From positions 1 to 35,357 of IMG/VR virus record IMGVR_UViG_3300009285_000979: DNA of 35,357 bases; one strand, 5' to 3'. The notes beneath the pieces were generated by a model that was not told where the DNA came from, searched no databases, and was given only the letters and a program-made list of their open reading frames with translations. The translations under genes and the position numbers were made by a program. Positions 13,307 to 21,167 of this stretch are shown here, one piece after another (positions within the stretch are counted from its first letter, which is position 1; each line of letters opens with the position of its first letter). The DNA comes from a virus.

Positions 13307-13858
13307 TTACTCCTTCACGGCGGAGACCGTGAGCTTGTAGCTCTTCAGCGATAGCACGGCATGGAGATTCCGCACCGTCACCTGGTATGCATCGGCAACG
13401 TTGCGAATCTGTAACGTGACGGCATATGCATTCGCCGTGTCGAGCGACGTTGGCATCGCGGGCCGCACGAGAAGACTATCGACGCGCGTCGAACCGGAGC
13501 CGAATGGAGTACTCGCTACCACTGCTGAGGATACAAGACCCGTCGAACCGTACATCCCGGCCACGAGCGGTTTGATCGTCACGGTCCAAGCACTATCGGC
13601 AGCCTCCGCCGCCGTGGCCCCCTGAATACCGGAGGCTGTGATCTGGAGGAATGGGTACCGCCCGATACTGATTACCGGCGGCTCACTCGTTGCCCCGTAG
13701 ATCGCGGACGAATAGTACACCGTGTCAGTCCGCGTGCCCGCCGCTGCGACGGTCTGGCCGCTCGTAACCGTGAACTCGGCGGTCCGCACCCGGAGTTGTG
13801 CAGGCGCGGCTCCAGTGAAGAACCCGAGAAGCGCGATGCTCAGGACCAATCTCTTCAT
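13307..13858 (-). CDS. Exported protein with signal peptide, 183 residues
   Basis: GAGGT precedes the ATG. Residues 1-20 (MKRLVLSIALLGFFTGAAPA) form a Sec signal with cleavage likely after APA. The mature domain is beta-rich and Ser/Thr/Ala-rich (AEFTVTSGQTVAAAGTRTDTV; AYAVTLQIRNVADAYQVTVRNLHAV). Not a named family. Its stop lies in the ribosome binding site of the LamG gene (gaaggagtaa), so the two are coupled. The leader upstream has a strong hairpin at 13878-13898. Confidence 0.72.
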   Translation of the reverse strand: MKRLVLSIALLGFFTGAAPAQLRVRTAEFTVTSGQTVAAAGTRTDTVYYSSAIYGATSEPPVISIGRYPFLQITASGIQGATAAEAADSAWTVTIKPLVAGMYGSTGLVSSAVVASTPFGSGSTRVDSLLVRPAMPTSLDTANAYAVTLQIRNVADAYQVTVRNLHAVLSLKSYKLTVSAVKE

Positions 13859-13877
13859 GTTCCGTACCTCAGGTATC

Positions 13878-13898
13878 GGGGGCGCACAAGCCGCCCCC
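13878..13898 (-). terminator. GC hairpin between the micropeptide and the exported-protein genes
   Basis: GGGGGCG (13878-13884) and CGCCCCC (13892-13898) form a perfect 7-base-pair stem with a 7-base loop in the minus-strand transcript. No U-tract. It may attenuate transcription into the surface and lysis genes, or shield an mRNA end. Confidence 0.5.
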
Positions 13899-13907
13899 GC
13901 GCGTATC

Positions 13908-13979
13908 CTACTGGCAGGTGTACATCAGGGCCATTACGACCATGCCAATCTGGAATGCTACGATGATTGGAAACAACAT
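13908..13979 (-). CDS. Transmembrane micropeptide, 23 residues
   Basis: Sequence MLFPIIVAFQIGMVVMALMY followed by TCQ and TAG. Almost the entire peptide is one hydrophobic segment ending in a Cys. The ribosome binding site is a 10-base perfect match to the 16S anti-Shine-Dalgarno region (13985-13994), with GGAGG 8 bases before the ATG. It fills an otherwise empty 140-base gap after the tail hub gene. The best guess is a small membrane toxin-like or holin-like peptide. The strength of the site is the evidence that it is translated; nothing is known of its role. Confidence 0.55.
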   Translation of the reverse strand: MLFPIIVAFQIGMVVMALMYTCQ

Positions 13980-13984
13980 CGACT

Positions 13985-13994
13985 TCACCTCCTT
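13985..13994 (-). promoter_or_regulatory. Perfect extended Shine-Dalgarno for the micropeptide
   Basis: AAGGAGGTGA on the minus strand, complementary over ten bases to the usual 3' end of bacterial 16S rRNA. No gene longer than 23 residues can use it, so it decides the start at 13979. Confidence 0.7.
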
Positions 13995-13998
13995 CTCC

Positions 13999-16374
13999 TC
14001 ACGATACGATGAGATTGTTTACCGACGAGAAGCGCTCCCGCTTGTCGTCAGACTGGCGGTCCACGCCGATCCGCCGCCAGTATGCCTCCCACGTTCCGAT
14101 GAACGGCGTGCTTGTTCCTTCGATGGTCCAAATATACCGCCACTCACTCGTCTCGGACAACGGTTCATCCCGAAGGATCACGCGCTCTATCAAGAATAAG
14201 ACATTTCGGACGGCGAACTGTTCGATGGTCACGGTCTGGGCGTCGCCCGGCTTAAGCCCTGTCGTCGGCGTCTCGTACGTGAGCGCGTAACGGGGGAAGT
14301 AACTCGTCGCCCCATCGGCGCAGTACTGGTCAATCAATTCGTCGGCTACCTCCTGCGCATCGACAACGAGCGTCGGCTGGTTCAATCGTTCCACATCTTC
14401 ATATTGCCCCGTGCCCCCCTCATCCGCATCGCGCGCCGAGACTTCCGTTGCGTCCGTTGATGTGACGACTGCCGGATACATTCCCCGATAAACGACCACG
14501 AGCGTCTGAGCGGACGTTAGAGCCACGGCTCCTAGATCGGACTGTTGCGTAATGTCGTTCGCCCCCTCCTGCCACGAGAACTCGTAATTGGTGCGGAACT
14601 GAACCGTCCGTGCAACTTCCACGTCACCGATTAGAGCGTACGATATTGTAGCGGCAACCGTCTCACTCGGATGGTCGAGCGTTACGGTGGTCGTACCAGA
14701 TAATGCCTTCCCCCAACAATTCGCGGCGTCATCTACTACACCTACGTATTTCGTCGTCGCGGCATCCGCGTACGCAAGCGGGGGCATGTGCGCGGCGTTA
14801 ATCGTAATACCGACGCGCCCGTATTCATCATCGGTAAAGGTGCAAATCGTGAGACCTGTATTTACGTTCTTAACTGTGATCGTACCAGCCGGCGGATTCG
14901 CGAGCACGAACGCCAATACCTTATCGTACGGGCCAAATGCGACTGGCGTAAGACCCTGAAGCGCGAGTGTCCCTGTACTTACCGTATCAGAACCGCTGGC
15001 CTTTGAGTATATCGTGCAGTTCATCGTGTCGCCGGCATCGTCCGATTCGACAGTGATATTGAAACCGCCAGGCTGATTGATGAATCCGAGTCCCGCCGTC
15101 GAGGCCGCACCGTATAGATTTGTCGAGCCGCGCCGCCATACTTGCCGCGCCCCACCTCCCACGGTGAGCACCGGCAGAGAGGCTGTCGGATACGTGGTCG
15201 GGAACTGCGTGAGCGTGCTGTCGCCCTTGATGCTTTCAGTCCGGTTGGCCGCTTCCGTCACATCAAATATGAGGTACTGCTTGTTCCGATAGTCGGTTCG
15301 ATGCGCGCGCACGGATACATTGCGAATCGCCGGGTACGGCGACACGAAGCACATCGCGCTATCGAACCATGCCGTGCCGTCACCGCCGAGGTAGATATAT
15401 GCACCGCCCGCCTGAGCTTGGTACGTAAAGGACACAGATAAGCGCGTCCACGATGAATTAGCCGTTGCCATCGTGCGTGTTATTTGTGAGTCGCCCCGAT
15501 CTACGGCCAATTGTACGCCGGTCGTTCCGCCGGCAGTGCTCGTGCAGCGGCACCACACGGTTGCGATATATGGCGCTTGATCGATGAGCGTCGCATCCGC
15601 AATAAGTTGGTAACTGCCGGTGCTCGCACCGCCTGTGTGTTTGTACGACTTATCGCCTTCCCAATGCTGGTCGGTGTCCGTCTCGCGCGTCGTCGGAGCA
15701 CCCCATGCCGTCCAGCCGGAGGGCGCGACACCATCGGCGCTCGTTTCAAAGTCGTTATTCGTCGCGCAGAAGTTTTCGTATACGTCCCATGACGCGGCAA
15801 CCGCCGTGCGGGTCCTCAGATCAATCGTCCGGTTCGTGTTCACGATCACCGAACAGCCGGTCAGCTTCGCAATCTCGTCGAGTACCCATCGCACCGGCCG
15901 GTACACGCATTCGAGCCGATCAATTGTGTAATTATGGACCGCCGCGTCAATCGTGCCCTCCGTGAAGTCTTCCGCCGTGAGGGCATCCGTGAACAGGTTA
16001 TCGAGGATCGTTCCGACGGTGACCGTATCCCACGTCCGGGCGATAAGCCGGCGATCAAAGCGCGCGCTCAGGTCCACGGCGTCGCACGTGAGTTCCACGT
16101 AGTCATGCCCCGGCGCTTCGACAACGAACTCGCGCCGAACATCTTCTATCGTCCCGAGAAAGACTGTCGTACTCGTCGGCTGTTGGAAGTCAAGGCTCTT
16201 ACCGGATCGGATGATTGAGCCGAACGCGCTTGTCGGCCCGCGCAAGGTGAACGAAAGACGCGCGCGCTGATTGATCGTACGCTCCAGCCTCACGGAACCG
16301 TCCACGAGGTAGTCGGATACATCCGTACCGTTGGCGTACGAGCCATCCAGGGCAACATAGAGGGCTATGCTCAT
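13999..16374 (-). CDS. Tail hub / baseplate protein with inserted carbohydrate-binding domain, 791 residues
   Basis: It follows the tape measure with an ATGA overlap, the place of the distal tail and hub proteins in siphoviruses. Residues 1-200 (DVSDYLVDGSVRLERTINQR, then VFLGTIEDV, ARTWDTVTVGTILDNLF, VRWVLDEIAKLTGCSVIV) follow hub-type proteins of the Mu gp44/T4 gp27 kind. Residues about 206-345 (NDFETSADGVAPSGW ... TAWFDSAMCF) look like an inserted CBM4/9-type galactose-binding domain: DFE start, GDKSYKHTGG, SWTRLSVSF and WFDSA. The C-terminal part (about 680-770) resumes the hub fold. It probably contacts host glycans. Confidence 0.75.
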   Translation of the reverse strand: MSIALYVALDGSYANGTDVSDYLVDGSVRLERTINQRARLSFTLRGPTSAFGSIIRSGKSLDFQQPTSTTVFLGTIEDVRREFVVEAPGHDYVELTCDAVDLSARFDRRLIARTWDTVTVGTILDNLFTDALTAEDFTEGTIDAAVHNYTIDRLECVYRPVRWVLDEIAKLTGCSVIVNTNRTIDLRTRTAVAASWDVYENFCATNNDFETSADGVAPSGWTAWGAPTTRETDTDQHWEGDKSYKHTGGASTGSYQLIADATLIDQAPYIATVWCRCTSTAGGTTGVQLAVDRGDSQITRTMATANSSWTRLSVSFTYQAQAGGAYIYLGGDGTAWFDSAMCFVSPYPAIRNVSVRAHRTDYRNKQYLIFDVTEAANRTESIKGDSTLTQFPTTYPTASLPVLTVGGGARQVWRRGSTNLYGAASTAGLGFINQPGGFNITVESDDAGDTMNCTIYSKASGSDTVSTGTLALQGLTPVAFGPYDKVLAFVLANPPAGTITVKNVNTGLTICTFTDDEYGRVGITINAAHMPPLAYADAATTKYVGVVDDAANCWGKALSGTTTVTLDHPSETVAATISYALIGDVEVARTVQFRTNYEFSWQEGANDITQQSDLGAVALTSAQTLVVVYRGMYPAVVTSTDATEVSARDADEGGTGQYEDVERLNQPTLVVDAQEVADELIDQYCADGATSYFPRYALTYETPTTGLKPGDAQTVTIEQFAVRNVLFLIERVILRDEPLSETSEWRYIWTIEGTSTPFIGTWEAYWRRIGVDRQSDDKRERFSSVNNLIVS

Positions 16375-17822
16375 GCGGCCCTCCGGTTTAGTTCGCGGCT
16401 AAGCGCGGGCAGAAGCACGTCCGCCACCTCACGGCCTGCGATGTTGACGTGGATATGCTGCTCCCCGCCGCCGCGTGTCGGCTTTGCCAGACCTGCAAAG
16501 GCCGCCGGCGCGGCAAGTAGAGACGTGCCGCCCGTCGCCGGTGCCGCCGCTACGGCTGCTATCGTCGTCGCAAAGCCGAGGACGCCCTTGAACACGCTCC
16601 AGAATGACGCGCCTGACCCCATCCCTGTTGCCGCCATGACCGTTTTGAGTAAGATTGCCTTCGCTATCGCCGCTACAAGCTGCGCAATCAGGGACCGGAT
16701 TGCCGCCCGCATAATCTCCGATGCGGACGAGAACTGAATCGCGGCCTGTCCTATTGCCGAGGTAAACGTATCCATGAGATTGCCCCACGCCGCGAGGTAC
16801 TGTTGTTCCTCAGTAAGACGTTTTTGTAGCTCTCTCTCCTTCTCAACTCTAATGCGATCTATCAAAGCCATTTCTTTATCATATTTTATCTGTGCGGCTC
16901 TGGCCACGCGCTCAAGTGTGGCGACCTCCTTTGTCGCTGCGTACTCGGCCGCATTGATCTGGACCTCGGCGCGGTGCTTCCACATATTCTCCGTCTTTGC
17001 GGTGAGGTCCGCCTGTTGGGCATCGATCCAATCGAAGTATGCAGCCTCGGCGGTACGTATCGCGGCGAGGCGCTGCTTCACCGCGTTGATCGCCGCTACA
17101 TCTGGCGTCCCGAACCGCGCCCGCCCCGCGAAGCCGCCGCCCCATGCCGACGGCGCGGTGATCGGCGCGTGCGATATGCCGGGGGTCGGTGGCGCCGTCA
17201 CCTGTCCGGCCGTACCCGTTACGCCACCGCGCATACCGATAACCATTGCACGCCGCACCTTCTCCCAATTCGCGGCGATAAGCGCGACCGCCGCTGCCAC
17301 GGCGAGCAGCCCGGCGATGATTGGATGAGCAATAGCTACTGACATAAGGACGATCACGGAACCGATGACGATCTTCAGTAGGGCGAACGCCTTAAGAAGC
17401 GGCCCTATGCCCGCGACTATCATAGCGGTAATGATAACGAACCGCTGCCCGGTTTCGCCGAGATCACGCCACACGCTGATAACTGTCTGGATACCGGCCC
17501 GTAGTGTCGGGATCATCTCGCGGATAATCGGGATGATGGCGCGGCCGATTTCAGCGAGCGCCATAGCCCCGTCATGCTTCAGGGCGACGAACTCCGGCCC
17601 GAGTGCCTTGACGCCGCCGGCGGCCTTGATTGCCGCATATCCTATCGCGGTGATAGGCAGCGTGACGCCCATGGTGATCTGACTCCCCATGCGGCTCAGG
17701 TCGCGCCCCGAGGTCCGTATATCCTGTCCGAATGACATAATGTTCTTCGCTGCGCGTTGCATCCCGCGATCGAACTCCGTCATATCGGCGCCGATACGCA
17801 CCATGAGAGATGCGATGGTCAT
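16371..17822 (-). CDS. Tape measure protein, 483 residues
   Basis: ATGA overlap with the chaperone extension. The N-terminus MTIASLMVRIGADMTEFDRG and the downstream amphipathic region are typical of tape measures. Several hydrophobic helices occupy about 95-185 (FVIITAMIVAGIGPLL, IVIGSVIVLMSVAIA). A charged coiled-coil follows at about 280-345, a second hydrophobic patch at about 385-450, and a HIHVNIAGREVADVL end. At about 0.15 nm per residue the tail would be near 70 nm. The coding sequence at about 16795-16905 is clearly A+T-richer than its surroundings. Confidence 0.88.
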   Translation of the reverse strand: MTIASLMVRIGADMTEFDRGMQRAAKNIMSFGQDIRTSGRDLSRMGSQITMGVTLPITAIGYAAIKAAGGVKALGPEFVALKHDGAMALAEIGRAIIPIIREMIPTLRAGIQTVISVWRDLGETGQRFVIITAMIVAGIGPLLKAFALLKIVIGSVIVLMSVAIAHPIIAGLLAVAAAVALIAANWEKVRRAMVIGMRGGVTGTAGQVTAPPTPGISHAPITAPSAWGGGFAGRARFGTPDVAAINAVKQRLAAIRTAEAAYFDWIDAQQADLTAKTENMWKHRAEVQINAAEYAATKEVATLERVARAAQIKYDKEMALIDRIRVEKERELQKRLTEEQQYLAAWGNLMDTFTSAIGQAAIQFSSASEIMRAAIRSLIAQLVAAIAKAILLKTVMAATGMGSGASFWSVFKGVLGFATTIAAVAAAPATGGTSLLAAPAAFAGLAKPTRGGGEQHIHVNIAGREVADVLLPALSRELNRRAA

Positions 17823-18196
17823 GCTTCATTACCCCCGCTTCCGAACAGGGCTTGGAAGTACGCGACTGCTTGTTCGGGCGTTGCCTCGGCTATCGTAGCG
17901 CCCGTAAAGAAAAAGTCGGTCTCTTTCACCGGCGTCTTCCCGTCGCCAAGGAGTGAGACGATGAAGTACGCGAGCCTTGCCATTCTCGCGTCCGCCCGCT
18001 TGTGCCCGAGAATGCAGATGTTGGGCGGTAACGTTGCATAGGCCATCCATTCGGTCAGTTCATTCGAGTCGTGTTTGGCGAGCACTTCGCCGGGCGACAT
18101 CCCCAGCTCGGAGGCAAGGTCGAACACGAACCGCCGGAACGGATTGGCCCTTAATTTTTTGCCGCCTCCTCGACCGCGCCCTCCACTAGACCACAT
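17819..18196 (-). CDS. Tail assembly chaperone, frameshift extension (GT-like)
   Basis: This frame overlaps the end of the chaperone gene and has no credible start of its own; the upstream ATG at 18196 lacks a ribosome binding site. Ribosomes can enter it by a -1 slip at A-AAA-AAT (18154-18160), one codon before the chaperone stop. The extension then reads LRANPFRRFVFDLASELGMS and ends at 17819, giving a fusion of about 245 residues. This is the lambda G/GT arrangement: the long form bridges the tape measure and tail tube during assembly. The extension is about 112 residues, helical, ending in QAVAYFQALFGSGGNEA. Confidence 0.8.
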   Translation of the reverse strand: MWSSGGRGRGGGKKLRANPFRRFVFDLASELGMSPGEVLAKHDSNELTEWMAYATLPPNICILGHKRADARMARLAYFIVSLLGDGKTPVKETDFFFTGATIAEATPEQAVAYFQALFGSGGNEA

Positions 18197-18555
18197 ACCT
18201 CCATTGCCTCACGCACGAGGCGGTCAAGGACCGTTGCGTCACGCTCCGCGAGGGCTGTTGCGTCATCGTCTTTATAGAGGCGTTGGCCGCCTTCATCAAC
18301 GAGGCACCGTACGAGGAGCTTTATAGCGGTCGAGAGGTCTTTCGGCTTCAGTTCCTCCTTGCCATCAACCGTCACCTTATCGAAGCCCGTCTCGATGAAA
18401 GCGTTCCGCTCGTGGCCCGTCATACTCTGAACATAGACGGAGCCGCCCCATTCCGGGACGGGGACGAGCTTGCGCCGGTGATCCCGCGCCGTGTCGATAT
18501 CCGCCCTGCGCAGGATGCGCGGTGGCGTGTTGCCAACCTCCTTCTCGTCGCTCAT
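18151..18555 (-). CDS. Tail assembly chaperone (G-like), 134 residues
   Basis: ATGA overlap with the previous gene and a GGAGGTGG ribosome binding site. VPEWGGSVYVQSMTGHERNAF (residues 33-53) is the hallmark N-terminal block of many siphoviral chaperones. The C-terminus is helical (DATVLDRLVREAMEVCGLVEGAV). The gene ends ...EEAAKN just after a slippery heptamer, so a minority product extends into the next frame. It lies between tail tube and tape measure, as expected. Confidence 0.85.
   Translation of the reverse strand: MSDEKEVGNTPPRILRRADIDTARDHRRKLVPVPEWGGSVYVQSMTGHERNAFIETGFDKVTVDGKEELKPKDLSTAIKLLVRCLVDEGGQRLYKDDDATALAERDATVLDRLVREAMEVCGLVEGAVEEAAKN
18154..18160 (-). other. -1 programmed frameshift heptamer A-AAA-AAT
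   Basis: On the minus strand the chaperone frame reads GCA AAA AAT TAA. The last A of GCA with AAA and AAT makes X-XXY-YYZ with all pairs re-forming after a -1 slip. The stop follows at once, which favours pausing. The downstream frame is open and conserved in character. Confidence 0.78.
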
Positions 18556-18815
18556 GCTTCCACCTCCGGTGGTGTGGTTTCACATGCGGTGCCGCCATCA
18601 CGGCGCCAGATTTTCGCTACTTCGTCTTGGCCCTCGGGTACCTGAACCCAAAGCACCCAGTACCCGCGCATGTCGCCACAGATGCGGGCCGTCTCGAAAT
18701 CGACGGCATTTAGAGCCGCATCACCAAGCGTACCCCGAATACACACACGCCCGAGCTCGACGAGCTTCTCACGGGTCGTACCGGGAGCCGCTGCCGCACA
18801 AGTCATCCAAGACAT
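18552..18815 (-). CDS. Hypothetical tail-region protein, 87 residues
   Basis: Not recognised. aaaggaca lies upstream of the ATG. Four Cys (residues 6, 25, 46 and 78) without a pairwise motif. The middle reads RGYWVLWVQVPEGQDEVAKIWRRDGG, an antiparallel beta hairpin by appearance. It sits between tail tube and chaperone, where small accessory tail proteins are found, and overlaps the chaperone start by 4 bases. Confidence 0.7.
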   Translation of the reverse strand: MSWMTCAAAAPGTTREKLVELGRVCIRGTLGDAALNAVDFETARICGDMRGYWVLWVQVPEGQDEVAKIWRRDGGTACETTPPEVEA

Positions 18816-18830
18816 AGTTTGTCCTTTCTA

Positions 18831-19265
18831 TCAGACGGTGAAGCCGGTAAAGGTCGGCACGCCCGTAACCTCGAACGTCACGTCGAGGGTCATCCCAGCG
18901 TCATGCGGCACCGCGACGCCGAGACTCAGTACCCACGCCTTTCCGGTCACGCTTGCCGCTGGCGTTGTTCCGGCAATGGCAACCGTGAATGCTGGCGCCG
19001 ATGCGATTGCAAGCGCGTCGTACGTCGTGCTGTCCATGGCATAGAGGAGACCGGATGCCGTGCCGTGCCCCGTGCTATTTGGCAGGAAATATAGCTTGAC
19101 GGTCATCTCCATCCGCTTAAATGAGAGGGCGCTTGTCTCCCACATCCCGGTCGTGCCGTGGTTTGTTGCCGGGAGTGTCTTACGGGTGATCGTGAAAGAG
19201 ATGTCCAGACACGCCCCGAGGCCAGCCGCGTTGTACGTTAAAGTGGACCCCTTTGGAAGAATCAT
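18831..19265 (-). CDS. Major tail (tube) protein, 144 residues
   Basis: AGGAGA upstream of the ATG. Beta-rich, with the start MILPKGSTLTYN common to tube proteins of this size, a central EMTVKLYFLPNSTGH, and LDVTFEVTGVPTFTGFTV at the end. Its position between the tail terminator and the chaperone fits. It polymerises into hexameric rings around the tape measure. The assignment rests on position and fold style more than on a unique motif. Confidence 0.78.
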   Translation of the reverse strand: MILPKGSTLTYNAAGLGACLDISFTITRKTLPATNHGTTGMWETSALSFKRMEMTVKLYFLPNSTGHGTASGLLYAMDSTTYDALAIASAPAFTVAIAGTTPAASVTGKAWVLSLGVAVPHDAGMTLDVTFEVTGVPTFTGFTV

Positions 19266-19274
19266 GTTCGTCTC

Positions 19275-19688
19275 CTAAATGCTATCGACCCACATGCGGT
19301 ATCGCATGACGCCGTGCCATGTTTGCCCGTCGGGGTCGCGGAAATGCTCATGCATTTCCAGTAGCGTGTGCCGGTGCGTGCCGCCAGTGATCGTAAGCGA
19401 TTGATCGACGAGAAGCGCGGCGACCTGTGCTATAACGCTTTTGCAGTTCGTACTCCCCGCAGTCTCGCTGTCCTCGACCCATGCGTGTATCGTCGCCGTC
19501 AGGACGCGGCTTGTTGCATCGTGCGTGTCATGCGGCATCTCGTTCAGGTCGGACACAACGAGATACGGCAGTACCGCTGTATTCGGCGGCGTATCGTACA
19601 CGGGCAGCGACGTTGAGTTCAACGTAACGGCCGTGCCGAGTGCTGCCTTGATGGCAGCCTGAGTCGCGAGAAGGATGCTTTTCGCCAT
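19275..19688 (-). CDS. Tail terminator / tail completion protein (DUF3168-like), 137 residues
   Basis: Family features in order: N-terminal helix (LLATQAAIKAALGTAV), VYDTPPNTAVLPYLVVSD, an acidic loop, ATIHAWVEDSETAGSTNCKSVIAQVAALL, and a C-terminal WHGVMRYRMWVD strand pair. This is the HK97 gp17/lambda gpU-like group that caps the tail tube and joins it to the head. It lies between the head-closure gene and tail tube gene, as expected. Confidence 0.82.
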   Translation of the reverse strand: MAKSILLATQAAIKAALGTAVTLNSTSLPVYDTPPNTAVLPYLVVSDLNEMPHDTHDATSRVLTATIHAWVEDSETAGSTNCKSVIAQVAALLVDQSLTITGGTHRHTLLEMHEHFRDPDGQTWHGVMRYRMWVDSI

Positions 19689-19689
19689 G

Positions 19690-20715
19690 TCAACACGGTC
19701 CTGCCGCGTTCACGGCGGTATAGGCTGTTCCCCACGTTGGGGCGGTGGTTCCAAATGCGAACGACGGGCCACCGGAGAACTCTGTTGCCGACGTGCCGGA
19801 GCCGGGGTAGAACGGCCAGAATGTCTCTGAGCCTGCGAGTTCCGGTCCGATGAGCATATCCGCCGCTACCTGCGCCGCGGTACGTGCAGAGAGAACGTAG
19901 CGGATGAGGGTCAGTGATCCTGTCCATTTGCTCGCGCCGCCGGCTGCCGCACCGATATTAGCGGTCGCCGATACGGTCATCGTGAGGATCGTTGAAATAT
20001 CGGTTCCGGTGCCGTCTTCAACGCCGTCAATGTAGAGGTGGAGTAGCTGCGCACTTCTATCGACCACCATTGCGACATGTGTCCAGTCTGACGCCGTAAG
20101 GGCGCTTGTCGCATTCAATATTACGGAGCCGGTTGACATTAACCATATTTGCGGCTTGCCGGATACCGTCACTAGCCGCCAACCTGTTGCGCCCAGATGG
20201 TTAATGATGTTCTGCGTTCCCGAACTGGTCGTGAGCTTAACCCACGCTTCAACAGTAAAGGAACCTGTGCCTGCTTCGAGACTTGCGGCCGTCCATGCCG
20301 CCGCCGTCATCGTGAGCCAGCCGCCGCCGAACGTGAGTCCATAGAAGTATGTCGGCGTCATGCTCTGCGGCTCAGTCTCGCGGCATACGAGGTCAAGTGC
20401 ATGATCATAGAAACCCTCGGCGTTCACTTCGATGATTTCGAGATACCGCGTTACGCTATCGTGGGCGAACACCACACGCATATCCGGCTTGATACCCGTC
20501 TGCCAGCGCATGACGACGCGGTGAATCCGGTCACCCTGCAACTGATCGGCGTGCATCGTATCAGAACCACCGCGCGGGTCGATTGCGGCCCAAGCGGTCG
20601 TATGTGTCGTCCACGATGTCGGCGTGACCCCGTACACGTCCTGTACGGTGCCCGTGTTCTCCTGAATAGTGATCCGGTGCCGCAGATCACCTGAGCGAAG
20701 GCTGCGACCGGGCAT
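19690..20715 (-). CDS. Head-closure protein fused to a LamG-like lectin domain, 341 residues
   Basis: Residues 1-117 match SPP1 gp16/HK97 gp7-like stoppers: SGDLRHRITIQENTGTVQDV, WAAIDPRGGSD, RVVMRWQTGIKPDMRV, YLEIIEV. Free-standing members end at about 110 residues. Here the frame continues without a break into about 220 residues of LamG/concanavalin type: GGWLTMTAAAWTAAS, FTVEAWVKLTT, WTHVAMVVDRSAQLLHLYIDG and WTGSLTLIRYVLSARTAAQV. An internal ATG at residue 119 has no ribosome binding site, so a true fusion is likely. The lectin would project from the head-tail joint, an unusual place for a sugar-binding fold. Confidence 0.78.
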   Translation of the reverse strand: MPGRSLRSGDLRHRITIQENTGTVQDVYGVTPTSWTTHTTAWAAIDPRGGSDTMHADQLQGDRIHRVVMRWQTGIKPDMRVVFAHDSVTRYLEIIEVNAEGFYDHALDLVCRETEPQSMTPTYFYGLTFGGGWLTMTAAAWTAASLEAGTGSFTVEAWVKLTTSSGTQNIINHLGATGWRLVTVSGKPQIWLMSTGSVILNATSALTASDWTHVAMVVDRSAQLLHLYIDGVEDGTGTDISTILTMTVSATANIGAAAGGASKWTGSLTLIRYVLSARTAAQVAADMLIGPELAGSETFWPFYPGSGTSATEFSGGPSFAFGTTAPTWGTAYTAVNAAGPC

Positions 20716-21167
20716 TATCGGGCACCCCGGTTGAACACACGCTTAAGGTCCGCCAAGAGCCACGCCTTCCCGATTTCCCATGCCGGATAGAGGAAGGGGC
20801 GTGCGGCGTGTGGAACATTCCGCACTCGCTTTGCGAATATCCAAACACGGCCTATCTTGAACCGTAGCGCCTTCTTGAAACGCGGATAGATGAACTCTGT
20901 GTGCGGTGTAGTGCCGAACTCGACGTACGGCGCGTATACGACGTTCGTGCCGATTTCGTGCGTCATGCCGTCCGCGAACGCGGTCATGCCGATGCTCGAC
21001 CGGAGCCCTCCGGTATCGACGGTGACGCGGTTCTTCGCAAGGCGTTGAATCTGCAAGGCCGCCTCGTTCACGGCGCGCTTGACGTCCTGACGCTTCAGGA
21101 CTGAAAGCCGCGAGAGGGCAAAGACGGCCTTTTTCCCGCCGACGAGGCTCACCGTTATCTTGGACAT
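20715..21167 (-). CDS. HK97 gp10-like head-tail protein, 150 residues
   Basis: The start at 21167 (MSKITVSLVGGKKAVFAL) follows family convention; longer frames overlap the small gene at 21155..21307. Family blocks: VDTGGLRSSIGM, YAPYVEFGTTPHTEFIYP, and ARPFLYPAWE near the C-terminus. It takes part in head-tail joining or tail completion. Its TAA shares its A with the ATG of the next gene. The order gp10 before head closure is swapped relative to many siphoviruses. Confidence 0.85.
   Translation of the reverse strand: MSKITVSLVGGKKAVFALSRLSVLKRQDVKRAVNEAALQIQRLAKNRVTVDTGGLRSSIGMTAFADGMTHEIGTNVVYAPYVEFGTTPHTEFIYPRFKKALRFKIGRVWIFAKRVRNVPHAARPFLYPAWEIGKAWLLADLKRVFNRGAR

Noticed and set aside
12731-13354. 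207-residue plus-strand frame opposite the LamG protein
   Set aside because: Low-complexity Arg/Val composition typical of an antisense shadow; the minus strand has a signal peptide and recognisable domains.
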